Assembly: GCA_021732005.1 (NCBI GenBank) | Contig: JAKFVT010000056.1 | Coordinates: forward strand, 62,001 to 126,000 | Origin: Mycobacterium sp. | Lineage (GTDB): Bacteria > Actinomycetota > Actinomycetes > Mycobacteriales > Mycobacteriaceae | Direction of reading: 5' to 3' | DNA: 64,000 nt | Shown here: piece by piece, positions 1-8,731 of the stretch | Layout: each line of letters opens with the position of its first letter | Position numbering within the stretch: the stretch's first letter is position 1 | Translations under genes and position numbers: made by a program | Notes under the pieces: generated by a model | The model's input: only the letters and a program-made list of their open reading frames with translations | What the model was told of the DNA's origin: nothing | Database searches by the model: none

Positions 1-539
1 GTGAGTTCAACGGCAAGGCGCACTTCGTGGAGCGCGACGAGTCCCAGCATCGCGCCGTCGTCGACGGGCGCGGCAAGGAGGCCCGCGGCACCGGCAACGC
101 GGCGGCGGTCGTCGTCCTGCAGCTGCACGAGGCCGGCGATCACACGCGGGTCAGCGTCGAGACCGATCTCAAGATCGTCGGCAAGCTGGCCCAGTTCGGC
201 AGCAGCATGCTGCAACAGGTGTCGGAGAAGCTGCTCGGGCAGTTCGTCAACTCGCTGGAAGCCAAGCTCGCCGAGGGCGCGGATGTACCGGAGATTCCGG
301 AGAGCGCTGTCGAAGCCGCCCTGGACACCCCGGCCACGCCCGGTGCCGCCGGGCTGGGCACCGCGGCGGCGACGGCCGCGCCGCGGGTTGCGCCCGCGGC
401 CAGTCCCGCTCGGGAACCGGAACCGATCGACCTGCTGGCGCTGGCCGGCGGCACGTCGATGACCAAATACGTGGCGGCCGGCGTCGCCGCGCTGGTGCTG
501 CTGATCCTGATCGCCGTCGTCAGCCGACGGCGCGGCTGA
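1..539 (+). CDS. CoxG-like SRPBCC protein with C-terminal membrane anchor (5' end missing)
   Basis: The reading frame is open from base 3 to the TGA at 537-539, so the gene began before the window. The visible part reads like the second half of an SRPBCC/CoxG domain: a VSVETDLKIVGKLAQFG stretch, then an amphipathic helix (QVSEKLLGQFVNSLEAKL) typical of the family's C-terminal helix. After it come an Ala/Pro-rich linker and one transmembrane segment near the end (YVAAGVAALVLLILIAVV) followed by arginines. CoxG proteins of mycobacterial CO dehydrogenase clusters have this plan and are thought to tether or mature the enzyme at the membrane. The upstream genes that would confirm this are outside the window, so a stand-alone SRPBCC membrane protein remains possible. 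Confidence 0.75.
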   Translation, partial: EFNGKAHFVERDESQHRAVVDGRGKEARGTGNAAAVVVLQLHEAGDHTRVSVETDLKIVGKLAQFGSSMLQQVSEKLLGQFVNSLEAKLAEGADVPEIPESAVEAALDTPATPGAAGLGTAAATAAPRVAPAASPAREPEPIDLLALAGGTSMTKYVAAGVAALVLLILIAVVSRRRG

Positions 540-770
540 CCTGATCGGCTTTGCTGCGGCCGCCTGAGGCCGATGGAGACACCTCTGGGTTCGCCCTGAC
601 GTCGGGGTGCTCCCGACCACGCTGACTTTGCTGCGCGGGCAGGTCCGTGTCCGCCGTTGACTAGATACAATCATGACGGTATGTTTCTGCGATGTTCGTC
701 ACACCAGGATTTTCAAGTGACGTACGCCATACCGCCGGGTGGCAACGCCCACCAAGATTGGACTCCGTCA
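540..770. other. intergenic region upstream of the large secreted protein
   Basis: This 231-base gap has no convincing gene. A TACAAT hexamer at 666-671 is a good -10 candidate; transcription would start at about 678, almost on an in-frame ATG at 681. No convincing -35 partner is seen. Confidence 0.35.
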
Positions 771-3488
771 ATGGCCGACCCCCTCGAGCCCACCGCAGCA
801 ATTGAGCCCGTCCGTCGTGGGCATCGTGCGAGCGAGGATGCCCCATGCCCCGCCGCGACCTCGGGGAGCGAAACCGCCGGATCCCCGGGTTTCAACATGG
901 CGTCCCTGGGGGCGCGTGCGGCCCAAGTGGGCGGGCTCGCGGTGGCGGCCTACGTCCTGACAGCCGTGACAACCGGCCTTGGCGTCGCGTCTGCTGAGGC
1001 GGGGGACGAGACGGGCAGTTCCGTCACGTCGACGAGCCAGCACGACACGCATGCGGCGAGTGGGGACAGGGTCGGGCCGCGCGCCGGCTCCCGCAACTCG
1101 GTGCGACGACCCTCTGCAGCTGACCGCCGCGACACGGCCCCCTCATTGGCTGCGAACCAATCGTCCGGTGCTCCGTCGTCGAAACCGTCGAAGAGCACCG
1201 GAGGATTCCGGGTCTCGTCGGCCGACAGGCAACTACGTGTGAGCTCTTCTGCGACCAGCGCTCCCGTAACGAGTTCATTCGCGGTGTCGGCACCGACGCG
1301 GCCGAGCCGCGTGGGACTGGATTGGTCTCCACTGACCTGGATTCGGCGGACGTTCTTCAACCGACCGCCGGTGGTTCACTACCGTGCCAGCCTCAACTCG
1401 CAGGATATGAGCAACGGCGTGATCACCGGCAACATCGGCGCAGTAGACCCGGACCGAGATCGCTTGACCTACTCCGTGATTGCGAATCCGAAGTACGGGA
1501 CCGTGGACATCGATCCACTGACCGGGAATTTCACCTTCACCCCGACTGCGCTCTTCGCCGAGTTCGGAGGAGCGGACGCATTCACCGTCAAGGTCAGCGA
1601 CGGCCGGTTTCATCCGCTGTCGGTGTTGTTCTCACCAGATCGCGGCACTCCGACACCCCGGCTCGCCGTTGCCGTCAAGTCCCTGCCGGATGCCTCGCCG
1701 TCGTCCCCGCTTGAGCCGTTCAAGGTCGAGAAGGTGATCGAGTTCGACGTCCCGGCCGGCGTGGTCGTCAATGGTGCGGACCTGACTCCCGACGGTGACC
1801 ATCTATTGCTGTCCGTGACTATCGCCGGCAAGACGCAGATCGCCGTCAGCAACCTGGATGGTGGTGACTACCAGTGCGTTTCGTGCGGTTTGGTCACCAA
1901 CGCCGCGAAAGCCATTGCGCTTGAGGGTAACCAGAAAATCTGGTTCGCCAGCACCTCCGGACAGCAATCCGCCGATGATCCGCTTGGCGGAGCGGGCTTG
2001 ATCAGCTACGCGATTCTGGAATGCGAAGGTTCGATCTCCTCGTGTGCGAACCCCACGGTCAAGAATGTGGAGTTCCCCTCGGATCGGGGCCCGATGGCCG
2101 CGAGTACCCAGAATCGCGAGGCAAAGCCAGACCCGTTCGGCGAATACGTGACATGGACCGAGAACACACCGATCACCGGCCCGCGGATGAGTATCGCGAG
2201 GCTGGTTGCCACCGACACCGGGTACAAGTTGGTCGATCAGCGGATCTTTGCGCCGCAATGGGACGAAAATACCGAATACGCACAGGATTTCGCCAACGCC
2301 ACGCGCTTCTATGAGGGCGGCAGTTGGCATGCCGGCGGCCGGTATCTGAAGTATCAGACCACCACCACCGGCCTTAACTACGACATCTATCTGCTGGACA
2401 CGCTCACCGGTGAGCGGCGTCAGCTCACCACGGACTTGGACTACAACGAGTCCGGTGACGTCGCCCCCGACGGCCGATCGGTCTACTTCAGCTCAGCGCG
2501 CGGAGCTGACCGCATGGATGTGTTCACCGCCCTGCAGCGGCCCTCGTTGCTTGACGTCGCGGCATTCCCCCAAATGGCCCGGGTGAGTCTGTGGAACAAC
2601 CGGCGTGCGATGAACGAGCCATGGGTGATGAACCTCGATGACGGTCAGCAGTTGGGAAGCTACTCAGGTCAGCCCATCATCATCGACCCTGACTGGACGA
2701 TTCGTGGTTGGAGTTGGTTCCCCGATTCCACCCGCGCCCTGATCAACGAGCAGCAGCGTCCGGACACCGTGACCCCCGGCGCCCCCGACACCCCCTGGCG
2801 CTTCAGCATCATCAGCTTCCCCACCCGCGAGGCGACGACCCCGCTGGCGCCGGTGCACCAGGATCCCGACGCCATCGCCAAGTGGTCTGTGCCGGTCGAG
2901 GAATACAACCCGATGATGGGCCGCCAGGTGCCGTCCCGAGTTCTCAAGGGCGCGCATTCCGGTACTGCCACCTTGCAATACAGCGGGACGTTCGCGTCGG
3001 GTTCGTACTCGGTGACCTATGACAATTACTCCGACGACGGTAAGACCTTCATCAATGGCATCGAGAAGGTCACCGTCGTCAATCCGATCGGCAATGCCAC
3101 GTGGACTGCCGATCTGACCAGCACCGGTGAGCGCACCGGCTACCTCAAGGGCACCATCAAGGCCGGCAAGGCGAACGCGTTTTCGGGCACGGTCTCGTCG
3201 GAGATCAACGGAGTGAAATACAGCGGCGTGCCCGTCCAGACTGATTTCCCGGTCATCAACCAGCCTCAGCTGGCGATCTCGTCATTCGACAACCGGGTCC
3301 GGGTGACCGCCACCGTCGCCGAGGATGGTTACTCCCGAGCCGTCATCGGCGCAACGGTGACTGTCGGGTCCACGACGGTGACCACCGACGAGCGCGGCTT
3401 CGCCCAGATCGTCTTCGTCCCAGGCGACACCATCACGGTCAACGCGGGCGGCTTCCTGTCAGCCAGCCAGCAGGTGCCGTCCGCCTGA
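771..3488 (+). CDS. large secreted protein with Ig-like/cadherin-like domain and TolB-type beta-propeller
   Basis: This is a predicted exported protein of 905 residues with no known specific function. The first 42 residues are not hydrophobic. A signal/TM segment follows (around residues 43-76, MASLGARAAQVGGLAVAAYV onward, ending near GVASA), then about 120 residues of Ser/Thr/Arg-rich low complexity. Residues ~198-281 look like the mycobacterial Ig-like/VCBS repeat (AVDPDRDRLTYSV, GTVDIDPLTGNFTFTP). Residues ~320-690 contain repeated PD40-like motifs (NGADLTPDGDHLLLSV, SGDVAPDGRSVYFSSARG) of a beta-propeller. The C-terminal ~200 residues are Thr/Gly-rich beta-strand sequence. I chose ATG 771 because GGA lies 8 bases upstream; the frame is also open from TTG 657 and ATG 681, and ATG 897 would start directly at the signal sequence. 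Confidence 0.75.
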   Translation: MADPLEPTAAIEPVRRGHRASEDAPCPAATSGSETAGSPGFNMASLGARAAQVGGLAVAAYVLTAVTTGLGVASAEAGDETGSSVTSTSQHDTHAASGDRVGPRAGSRNSVRRPSAADRRDTAPSLAANQSSGAPSSKPSKSTGGFRVSSADRQLRVSSSATSAPVTSSFAVSAPTRPSRVGLDWSPLTWIRRTFFNRPPVVHYRASLNSQDMSNGVITGNIGAVDPDRDRLTYSVIANPKYGTVDIDPLTGNFTFTPTALFAEFGGADAFTVKVSDGRFHPLSVLFSPDRGTPTPRLAVAVKSLPDASPSSPLEPFKVEKVIEFDVPAGVVVNGADLTPDGDHLLLSVTIAGKTQIAVSNLDGGDYQCVSCGLVTNAAKAIALEGNQKIWFASTSGQQSADDPLGGAGLISYAILECEGSISSCANPTVKNVEFPSDRGPMAASTQNREAKPDPFGEYVTWTENTPITGPRMSIARLVATDTGYKLVDQRIFAPQWDENTEYAQDFANATRFYEGGSWHAGGRYLKYQTTTTGLNYDIYLLDTLTGERRQLTTDLDYNESGDVAPDGRSVYFSSARGADRMDVFTALQRPSLLDVAAFPQMARVSLWNNRRAMNEPWVMNLDDGQQLGSYSGQPIIIDPDWTIRGWSWFPDSTRALINEQQRPDTVTPGAPDTPWRFSIISFPTREATTPLAPVHQDPDAIAKWSVPVEEYNPMMGRQVPSRVLKGAHSGTATLQYSGTFASGSYSVTYDNYSDDGKTFINGIEKVTVVNPIGNATWTADLTSTGERTGYLKGTIKAGKANAFSGTVSSEINGVKYSGVPVQTDFPVINQPQLAISSFDNRVRVTATVAEDGYSRAVIGATVTVGSTTVTTDERGFAQIVFVPGDTITVNAGGFLSASQQVPSA

Positions 3489-3496
3489 TCAGGGGA

Positions 3497-3745
3497 CTAC
3501 GGAACGGCTTTGTCCTGCGGTGCGGCGACCATGAGCGGGCCGCTCATCGACCCGTCGACGGCGGACTTGTAGTCGCCCTGCGTGCCGTCGGCGTCGATCC
3601 CCGCGCCGCCGGCACCGCTGTCGCCGTCCTGCACGGCAAACGTGGTGGTGGGGCTGCCGGCCGACGCGACGCCGATCCCGCCGAAGAGTGCGGCGAGGCC
3701 GATGCCTGCCGAAGCTAGGAGTCCACTGAGGATGATCTTGACCAT
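3497..3745 (-). CDS. small secreted protein, 82 aa
   Basis: A clear Sec signal peptide occupies residues 1-29 (hydrophobic LSGLLASAGIGLAALFGGIG, cleavage likely after VASA). About 53 residues of mature Gly/Asp-rich sequence without cysteines follow. An AAAGG ribosome-binding site sits 9 bases before the ATG. The gene faces the large secreted protein, with only 8 bases between the two stop codons. Mycobacteria carry many such small exported proteins of unknown role; I recognise no domain. Confidence 0.7.
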   Translation of the reverse strand: MVKIILSGLLASAGIGLAALFGGIGVASAGSPTTTFAVQDGDSGAGGAGIDADGTQGDYKSAVDGSMSGPLMVAAPQDKAVP

Positions 3746-3884
3746 TTGCTGTGACCTTTCACGCGATCAGCGCAAACTAGCCGCCGATGCTGTGAGGATC
3801 GCTGTGCGCTAGCTGGCAAACGGCTGGGCCACCTGCGGGTGTGCCGGTCAGAGCGGTACCGCAGACGAAGCGGCGGGCAAATTT

Positions 3885-4565
3885 TTACGACCCGGAAACC
3901 GGATCGGCGGCATCCTTGGCGGCTTTGCGGCGCTTGTACCACTCCCAGATCATCGGGGTGATCGACGCGACCGCGATGAGGATGAAGATCGGTTCCAGCA
4001 GTTTCTGGATGATCTCGAACTGCCCGAGCCCGTAGCCGAGCAGCGTCAGGCCGACACCCCAGAGCACCGCACCGATGACGTTGTAGAGGGTGAAGACCGC
4101 GTACTTCATCTTGGCCGCGCCTGCGGTGATCGGGGCCAGGGTTCGCACGATCGGGACGAAGCGAGCCAGCACGATCGCGAACGGTCCGCGCTGCTCGAAG
4201 AAGAGGTGCGCCTCGTCGAGGTAGCGCTGCTTGAGGATCCGCGCGTTCGGTTTGAACATGGCGGTGCCCAGGAAGCGGCCGACCACGTAGCCCACCTGGC
4301 CGCCGAGCACGGCGGCGATCGGGATGAATACCAGCAGCTGCCACAGCTGGAAATTGGCGTCCACCTGGGCGCCCTGTGCGGCGGTTCCGGCGGCGAGCAT
4401 GCCCGACACGAACAGCAGGGTGTCGCCGGGCAGCACGGGGAACAGCACGCCGGACTCGATGAAGACGACGACCAGGATGCCGACCAGCGCCCAGGTGCCG
4501 AACTGCTCGATCAGCTTGAGCGGGTCGAGGAAGTCGGGCATGAGCGCCAGGGTGGTGGTGGTCAC
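3885..4565 (-). CDS. DedA/VTT-family membrane protein (Rv0364-like)
   Basis: This is an integral membrane protein of the DedA (SNARE-associated/VTT) family, whose members act as lipid scramblases or flippases. The family motifs are visible: FIESGVLFPVLPGDTLLF with the conserved acidic residue and Pro-Gly, and the later FVPIVRTLAPITAGAAKM with the conserved Arg and Gly. Several hydrophobic segments follow and the end is Lys/Arg-rich. It is divergent from fba, as Rv0364 is beside Rv0363c in M. tuberculosis. The start is uncertain. I favour GTG 4565 because a TACCCT -10-like hexamer (4574-4579, minus strand) would give a nearly leaderless message; TTG 4574 and ATG 4541 are alternatives. Confidence 0.85.
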   Translation of the reverse strand: MTTTTLALMPDFLDPLKLIEQFGTWALVGILVVVFIESGVLFPVLPGDTLLFVSGMLAAGTAAQGAQVDANFQLWQLLVFIPIAAVLGGQVGYVVGRFLGTAMFKPNARILKQRYLDEAHLFFEQRGPFAIVLARFVPIVRTLAPITAGAAKMKYAVFTLYNVIGAVLWGVGLTLLGYGLGQFEIIQKLLEPIFILIAVASITPMIWEWYKRRKAAKDAADPVSGS

Positions 4566-4665
4566 GAGGCACAAGGGTACCGGTGACGGTTGTCAGCGAC
4601 CTGTGCCAGTCGATCGGCTTCTTGTCATACTGACCTCGTCAGCCGGACAGTCGGAAGGAAGTGCC

Positions 4666-5703
4666 ATGCCCATCGCCACGCCCGAGGTCTACGCGGAGAT
4701 GCTGGGCCGCGCCAAGGAGCACTCGTTCGCGTTCCCGGCAATCAACTGCGTGGGTTCGGAGAGCATCAACGCCGCGATCAAGGGTTTCGCCGACGCCGGC
4801 AGTGACGGCATCATCCAATTCTCCACCGGCGGAAGCGAATTCGGGTCCGGGCTTGGAGTCAAGGACATGGTCACCGGCGCGGTGGCCCTCGCCGAGTTCG
4901 CTCACGTCGTCGCCGCGAAGTACCCGATCACGGTGGCGTTGCACACCGACCACTGCCCCAAGGACAAGCTCGACGGCCTGGTCCGTCCTCTGCTCGCGAT
5001 CTCCGCAGAGCGCGTGAGCAAGGGGCAGAACCCGCTGTTCCAGTCGCACATGTGGGACGGCTCGGCGGTCCCGATCGACGAGAACCTGTCGATCGCGCAG
5101 GAACTGCTCAAGCAGGCGGCCGCCGCCAAGATCATCCTGGAGATCGAGATCGGCGTGGTCGGCGGTGAAGAGGATGGCGTCGAGGCCGAGATCAACGAGA
5201 AGCTGTACACGTCGCCGGAGGACTTCGAGAAGACCATCGAGGCCCTCGGTGCCGGTGAGCACGGCAAATACCTACTGGCCGCGACGTTCGGCAATGTGCA
5301 CGGTGTCTACAAGCCGGGCAATGTGGTGCTCAAGCCCGAGGTGCTGGCCGAGGGCCAGCGGGTGGCGTCGGCCAAGCTCGGTCTGCCCGAAGGGTCAAAG
5401 CCGTTCGACTTCGTCTTCCATGGCGGGTCGGGCTCGCTGAAGTCCGAGATCGAGGACTCGCTGAAGTACGGCGTGGTCAAGATGAACGTCGACACCGACA
5501 CCCAGTACGCCTTCACCCGCCCGCTGGCCGCGCACATGTTCACCAACTACGACGGCGTGCTCAAGATCGACGGCGAGGTGGGCAACAAGAAGGTCTACGA
5601 CCCGCGCAGCTACCTCAAGAAGGCCGAGGCTTCGATGGCCGAGCGCGTCGTCGAGGCCTGCAACGACCTGCACAGCGCCGGCCGCTCCGTCTCGGCCGGT
5701 TAA
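4666..5703 (+). CDS. fba: class II fructose-bisphosphate aldolase
   Basis: This cytosolic zinc enzyme of glycolysis and gluconeogenesis cleaves fructose 1,6-bisphosphate to DHAP and glyceraldehyde 3-phosphate. At 345 residues it matches the mycobacterial enzyme. Zinc-site and active-site motifs are visible: HTDHCPKD, NVHGVYKPGNV and FHGGSGS, plus VKMNVDTDTQYAF near the C terminus. A strong GGAAGGAA ribosome-binding site ends about 6 bases before ATG 4666. The frame is open further upstream, but that extension would run into the divergent DedA gene. The neighbours match the M. tuberculosis Rv0360-Rv0364 block. Confidence 0.97.
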   Translation: MPIATPEVYAEMLGRAKEHSFAFPAINCVGSESINAAIKGFADAGSDGIIQFSTGGSEFGSGLGVKDMVTGAVALAEFAHVVAAKYPITVALHTDHCPKDKLDGLVRPLLAISAERVSKGQNPLFQSHMWDGSAVPIDENLSIAQELLKQAAAAKIILEIEIGVVGGEEDGVEAEINEKLYTSPEDFEKTIEALGAGEHGKYLLAATFGNVHGVYKPGNVVLKPEVLAEGQRVASAKLGLPEGSKPFDFVFHGGSGSLKSEIEDSLKYGVVKMNVDTDTQYAFTRPLAAHMFTNYDGVLKIDGEVGNKKVYDPRSYLKKAEASMAERVVEACNDLHSAGRSVSAG

Positions 5704-5716
5704 CCAGCGAAATCAC

Positions 5717-6448
5717 TCAGGACGCCTGGCAGATCTTCCACTGGTTGTCGCGGAACTGCAGGTCGAAACTGCGGGTCGATCGCGTCGACGGGTCGAACGC
5801 CATGAACGAGGTGACATTGGCCTCGGCGTGGTCGCCGTTGACGACGATTTCGTCGACGCTGGCCACCACCGGGTACTGCCGGGCCGCGGCCACCCGTGCG
5901 TGGGTTTCCGACCAGGCCGCGTCGTCGTACTTGACGTAGCTGTCCCGGGTCTGGCCGCAGGTGATACCGCGCAGCGCGGCCAGGTCGCCGTTCTGCACGG
6001 CGGTGTCGAAGTTCTGGATCGTCGCGCGGACCATGTCCTCCTGCGACGCCTTCGCCGAGTCACGGCGGGTCAGCAGGACGGTGACGAGGATGGCGATCGC
6101 GGCCAGCGCCGCGATCACCGCGATCACCGCGAGCACGAGAGCCCAGCTGCGCCTGCGGGTCGCCGCAGGGCGCGGCGGAATGGCCTGCGGCCCGGTCCGA
6201 GGCGGCCCCGACGCCGGGAAGACTTCGGTCGGCGTGGAGAAGATCTCGGTTTCCGGATCGGGTTCGCGATGGATGATCTGCGTCGAACCCGCATCGAATC
6301 CTGGTGCGGTGAAACGACGTTCGGCCGGTGCCTCGGTGGCCCCGAACACCTCGGTGGCCGGGTCGGTCTCCTGAGGAGCCTGCTCGTCGCCGGCGGGCGC
6401 GACGGGGCCGGTGACCTCGTCGTGGTCGGGCCCGGATGGGTTCGACAT
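5717..6448 (-). CDS. single-pass membrane protein, Rv0361-like
   Basis: The 243-residue protein has a Pro/Glu-rich cytoplasmic N terminus of about 120 residues. One strong transmembrane helix follows (WALVLAVIAVIAALAAIAIL), then an extracytoplasmic domain of ~110 residues that resembles the NTF2/lumazine-binding type (DMVRATIQNFDTAVQNGDL, then RQYPVVASVDEIVVNGDHA and FRDNQWKICQAS). Function is unknown. In M. tuberculosis the equivalent gene (Rv0361) lies one gene from fba with mgtE between; here only 13 bases separate it from the fba stop. The start ATG has AGGAGG about 13 bases upstream, which is a long spacing. Confidence 0.75.
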   Translation of the reverse strand: MSNPSGPDHDEVTGPVAPAGDEQAPQETDPATEVFGATEAPAERRFTAPGFDAGSTQIIHREPDPETEIFSTPTEVFPASGPPRTGPQAIPPRPAATRRRSWALVLAVIAVIAALAAIAILVTVLLTRRDSAKASQEDMVRATIQNFDTAVQNGDLAALRGITCGQTRDSYVKYDDAAWSETHARVAAARQYPVVASVDEIVVNGDHAEANVTSFMAFDPSTRSTRSFDLQFRDNQWKICQAS

Positions 6449-6540
6449 GGGGTGCTGCCGTCCTCCTGAAGTTCTGGTGCTTCTGACCCTAACCGTTGGG
6501 TCCGGCCATCGGCGGGCGGTGGCACCGGCACAATAGGGCA

Positions 6541-6957
6541 ATGACATCGTTTGGTGACCTTCTGGGCCCCGAGCCCGTGCTGCTGCCGGGAGATATCGAG
6601 GCCGAAGCGGAACTGCTGGCTGGGGAGAAAGCGGCCATCGTCGCCGCGGCGCACCCGACCGCGTCGGTGGCGTGGGCGACCCTGGCCGAGGAAGCACTGG
6701 CCGATGACAAGGCGATCACCGCCTACGCCTACGCCCGGACGGGTTACCACCGTGGGCTGGACCAGTTGCGCCGCAACGGCTGGAAGGGTTTCGGTCCAGT
6801 TCCGTATCGCCACGAACCCAACCGCGGCTTCCTGCGCTGTGTGGCCGCGCTCGCCCGGGCCGCTGACGCCATCGGAGAGACCGACGAGTTCGCCCGGTGC
6901 CTGGACCTGCTCGACGACTGCGATCCGGCCGCGCGCGTCGAACTCGGCCTGGCTTAG
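6541..6957 (+). CDS. DUF3151 protein (Rv0360c-like)
   Basis: The protein is a conserved actinobacterial cytosolic protein of 138 residues and unknown biochemical role. It is mostly helical and TPR-like in appearance, with Ala-rich helices (WATLAEEALADDKAITAYAYARTGYH) and an Arg/Trp-rich middle (LRRNGWKGFGPVPYRHEPNRGFLRC). The assignment rests on sequence character and on position beside the Rv0361-like gene, as in M. tuberculosis. The last four bases overlap the end of the convergent FUSC gene. Confidence 0.85.
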   Translation: MTSFGDLLGPEPVLLPGDIEAEAELLAGEKAAIVAAAHPTASVAWATLAEEALADDKAITAYAYARTGYHRGLDQLRRNGWKGFGPVPYRHEPNRGFLRCVAALARAADAIGETDEFARCLDLLDDCDPAARVELGLA

Positions 6958-8726
6958 CGGTCCTGCGCCAGCGACTGGCGCAGTTCGGTGACCTCGTCGG
7001 CCAGGAACGGCAGGGGATCGCCGCGCTCGGGTGCCGCCGCACCGGTGCGCACCGCGGCCGCGAGCGCCGTTAGCGCCTCGACGTGCGGCTGGGCTGACCG
7101 GCCGCCGAACAGCGAGCGGCCGAACTCGACACCGTCAGCGCGGTGTTCGATGGTCCAGCAGGCCGCGATCGTGCGGTAGGCCAGCTGCTCGGTCGCGGTC
7201 ACCGCAGGCAACAACTGCTCGGCGGCTTCCCGCTGCCGAACCGACCCGGCCATCGCAGCCTCATCGGATTCCATCAGCGCGATCGCGGCGATCTGCAGAT
7301 CCCGGCGGGCCGCCCGTGCGGCCAGCCCCACCGTGTCACCGGCGGCGACGTAGGGGAGTACCTGCGCGGCCGCGTCCAGGGTGCGCCCGATCGCGTCGGT
7401 CAACCGGGTGGACTCCTGCCAGCGGACCGCGACCAGGTAGACGGCCACCCCGATCGCGCAGCCGATCAGCGTGTCGATGCCGCGGGCCAGCAGGAGGTGC
7501 CCAACGTCGACCGCGTGGGTGCCCGACGAGATGGTCAGCGCGGCGGTGGTGATGAAAACCGTTGCCAGCGCATAGTTTCGGACCACCAGAACCTCGATGA
7601 CGAAGTTCAGCAGCGCCAGCAGCAGCACCAGCCACAGGTCGTGGGGGTGCAGCGACAGGATCAACCCGGCCAGCCCGAGGCCCACCCAGGTGCCCAGCAG
7701 ACGCTCGGCCCCGCGGCGCAGCGTGCGGCTGCGGTCGGTGCCTTGATGCAGCACCAGCACCGCGGCCGCCATCGCCCAGTACGCGTGATCGATACCGAGG
7801 GCGATCGCGGCCGCACCGGACAGTAGGGCGCCGACCGCGACGCGCTGCATGATGTGGCGGACTGGCGATCCCGGGCTGATGGCGCGGCGCAGCACGGTGA
7901 GCATCGGCGGACTGCCCAGCGGTATCCGGTCGGCGTCGCGGGTGGCGACGTCCTCCGGCGGCGACTGCAGCGTGCCGAGACTGCGGGCCAGTGCGGCGGT
8001 CTCGGGAACCGGTGCGGCGCCCTGCGCGGTGGCCGTGACCGCCGTCGTGAACAACACATGCACCGCGTGGTTGGCGGCGCGCAGCCGGTGCAGGACGCTG
8101 CTCGGGCGGGCTTGCAGCGGTTGATAATTCACCAACACGCTCCACGAGCGGTGCAGCGCGGCAGCTGCGCGGTGGCGGGCGGCGCGTTCCTGCGGCGAGT
8201 TCGCGGCCTCGATGTAGCCGGCGACGGCGTCGGCGGCGGCCGCGACCGCGGCACGCTCGGGCTTGCGAAATCCGAACAGCGACCCGGCCATCTGGACCAG
8301 CCAGGCCACCGCGCCCCCGGCGAGCACCAGCAGCCCCAGCGTCCAGGGCGCCAAATGTGCCGCGGAGGCGCCGATCCCGGCGGCGCAGGCGACGACGAAG
8401 ATGTACGCCCCGGGCGGTCCGACGGCCAGTGCGTTGCACAGCCACACCGCCGCAACGGCGACCAGTGACACCATCAGCACCCCGAGCCACGGCACCTGCG
8501 CCGACCACCCGCCCAGGGCTACGGCCGCGGCCAGCGAGGCCGCTACGGTCGCCAGCTCGATACCGCGGTTGGCGTAGGGCCGGTCGCCGCCGAATCGGGA
8601 CGTGAACGCACCGAGGGTGGCGATCAGGCCGGAGCCCATGGCCCCCGCGGCCCAGCCCGCGGTGACGGGAATGGCGGTGCTGATCGCCGCGCGCAGGCCG
8701 ATGGGCCAGCGCGGCGGGGTGCTCAA
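6954..8726 (-). CDS. FUSC-family inner-membrane transporter
   Basis: The 590-residue polytopic protein has two membrane halves separated by a long soluble helical region, the layout of fusaric-acid-resistance/aromatic-acid-exporter (FUSC) proteins. N-terminal membrane segments span roughly residues 10-165. The second set starts near MQRVAVGALLSGAAAIALGI and contains the family-typical RGAERLLGTWVGLGLAGLI, with a conserved RxxERxxGTxxG pattern. The TTG start lies 5 bases after the CDF stop, so the two minus-strand genes are probably co-transcribed. The substrate is unknown; organic acids or xenobiotics are family precedents. Confidence 0.85.
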   Translation of the reverse strand: MSTPPRWPIGLRAAISTAIPVTAGWAAGAMGSGLIATLGAFTSRFGGDRPYANRGIELATVAASLAAAVALGGWSAQVPWLGVLMVSLVAVAAVWLCNALAVGPPGAYIFVVACAAGIGASAAHLAPWTLGLLVLAGGAVAWLVQMAGSLFGFRKPERAAVAAAADAVAGYIEAANSPQERAARHRAAAALHRSWSVLVNYQPLQARPSSVLHRLRAANHAVHVLFTTAVTATAQGAAPVPETAALARSLGTLQSPPEDVATRDADRIPLGSPPMLTVLRRAISPGSPVRHIMQRVAVGALLSGAAAIALGIDHAYWAMAAAVLVLHQGTDRSRTLRRGAERLLGTWVGLGLAGLILSLHPHDLWLVLLLALLNFVIEVLVVRNYALATVFITTAALTISSGTHAVDVGHLLLARGIDTLIGCAIGVAVYLVAVRWQESTRLTDAIGRTLDAAAQVLPYVAAGDTVGLAARAARRDLQIAAIALMESDEAAMAGSVRQREAAEQLLPAVTATEQLAYRTIAACWTIEHRADGVEFGRSLFGGRSAQPHVEALTALAAAVRTGAAAPERGDPLPFLADEVTELRQSLAQDR

Positions 8727-8731
8727 CTAGC

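Noticed and set aside
4324..4665. N-terminal extension of fba
   Set aside because: The frame is open, but it is antisense to DedA, exceeds the family length and ignores the strong GGAAGGAA site before ATG 4666.
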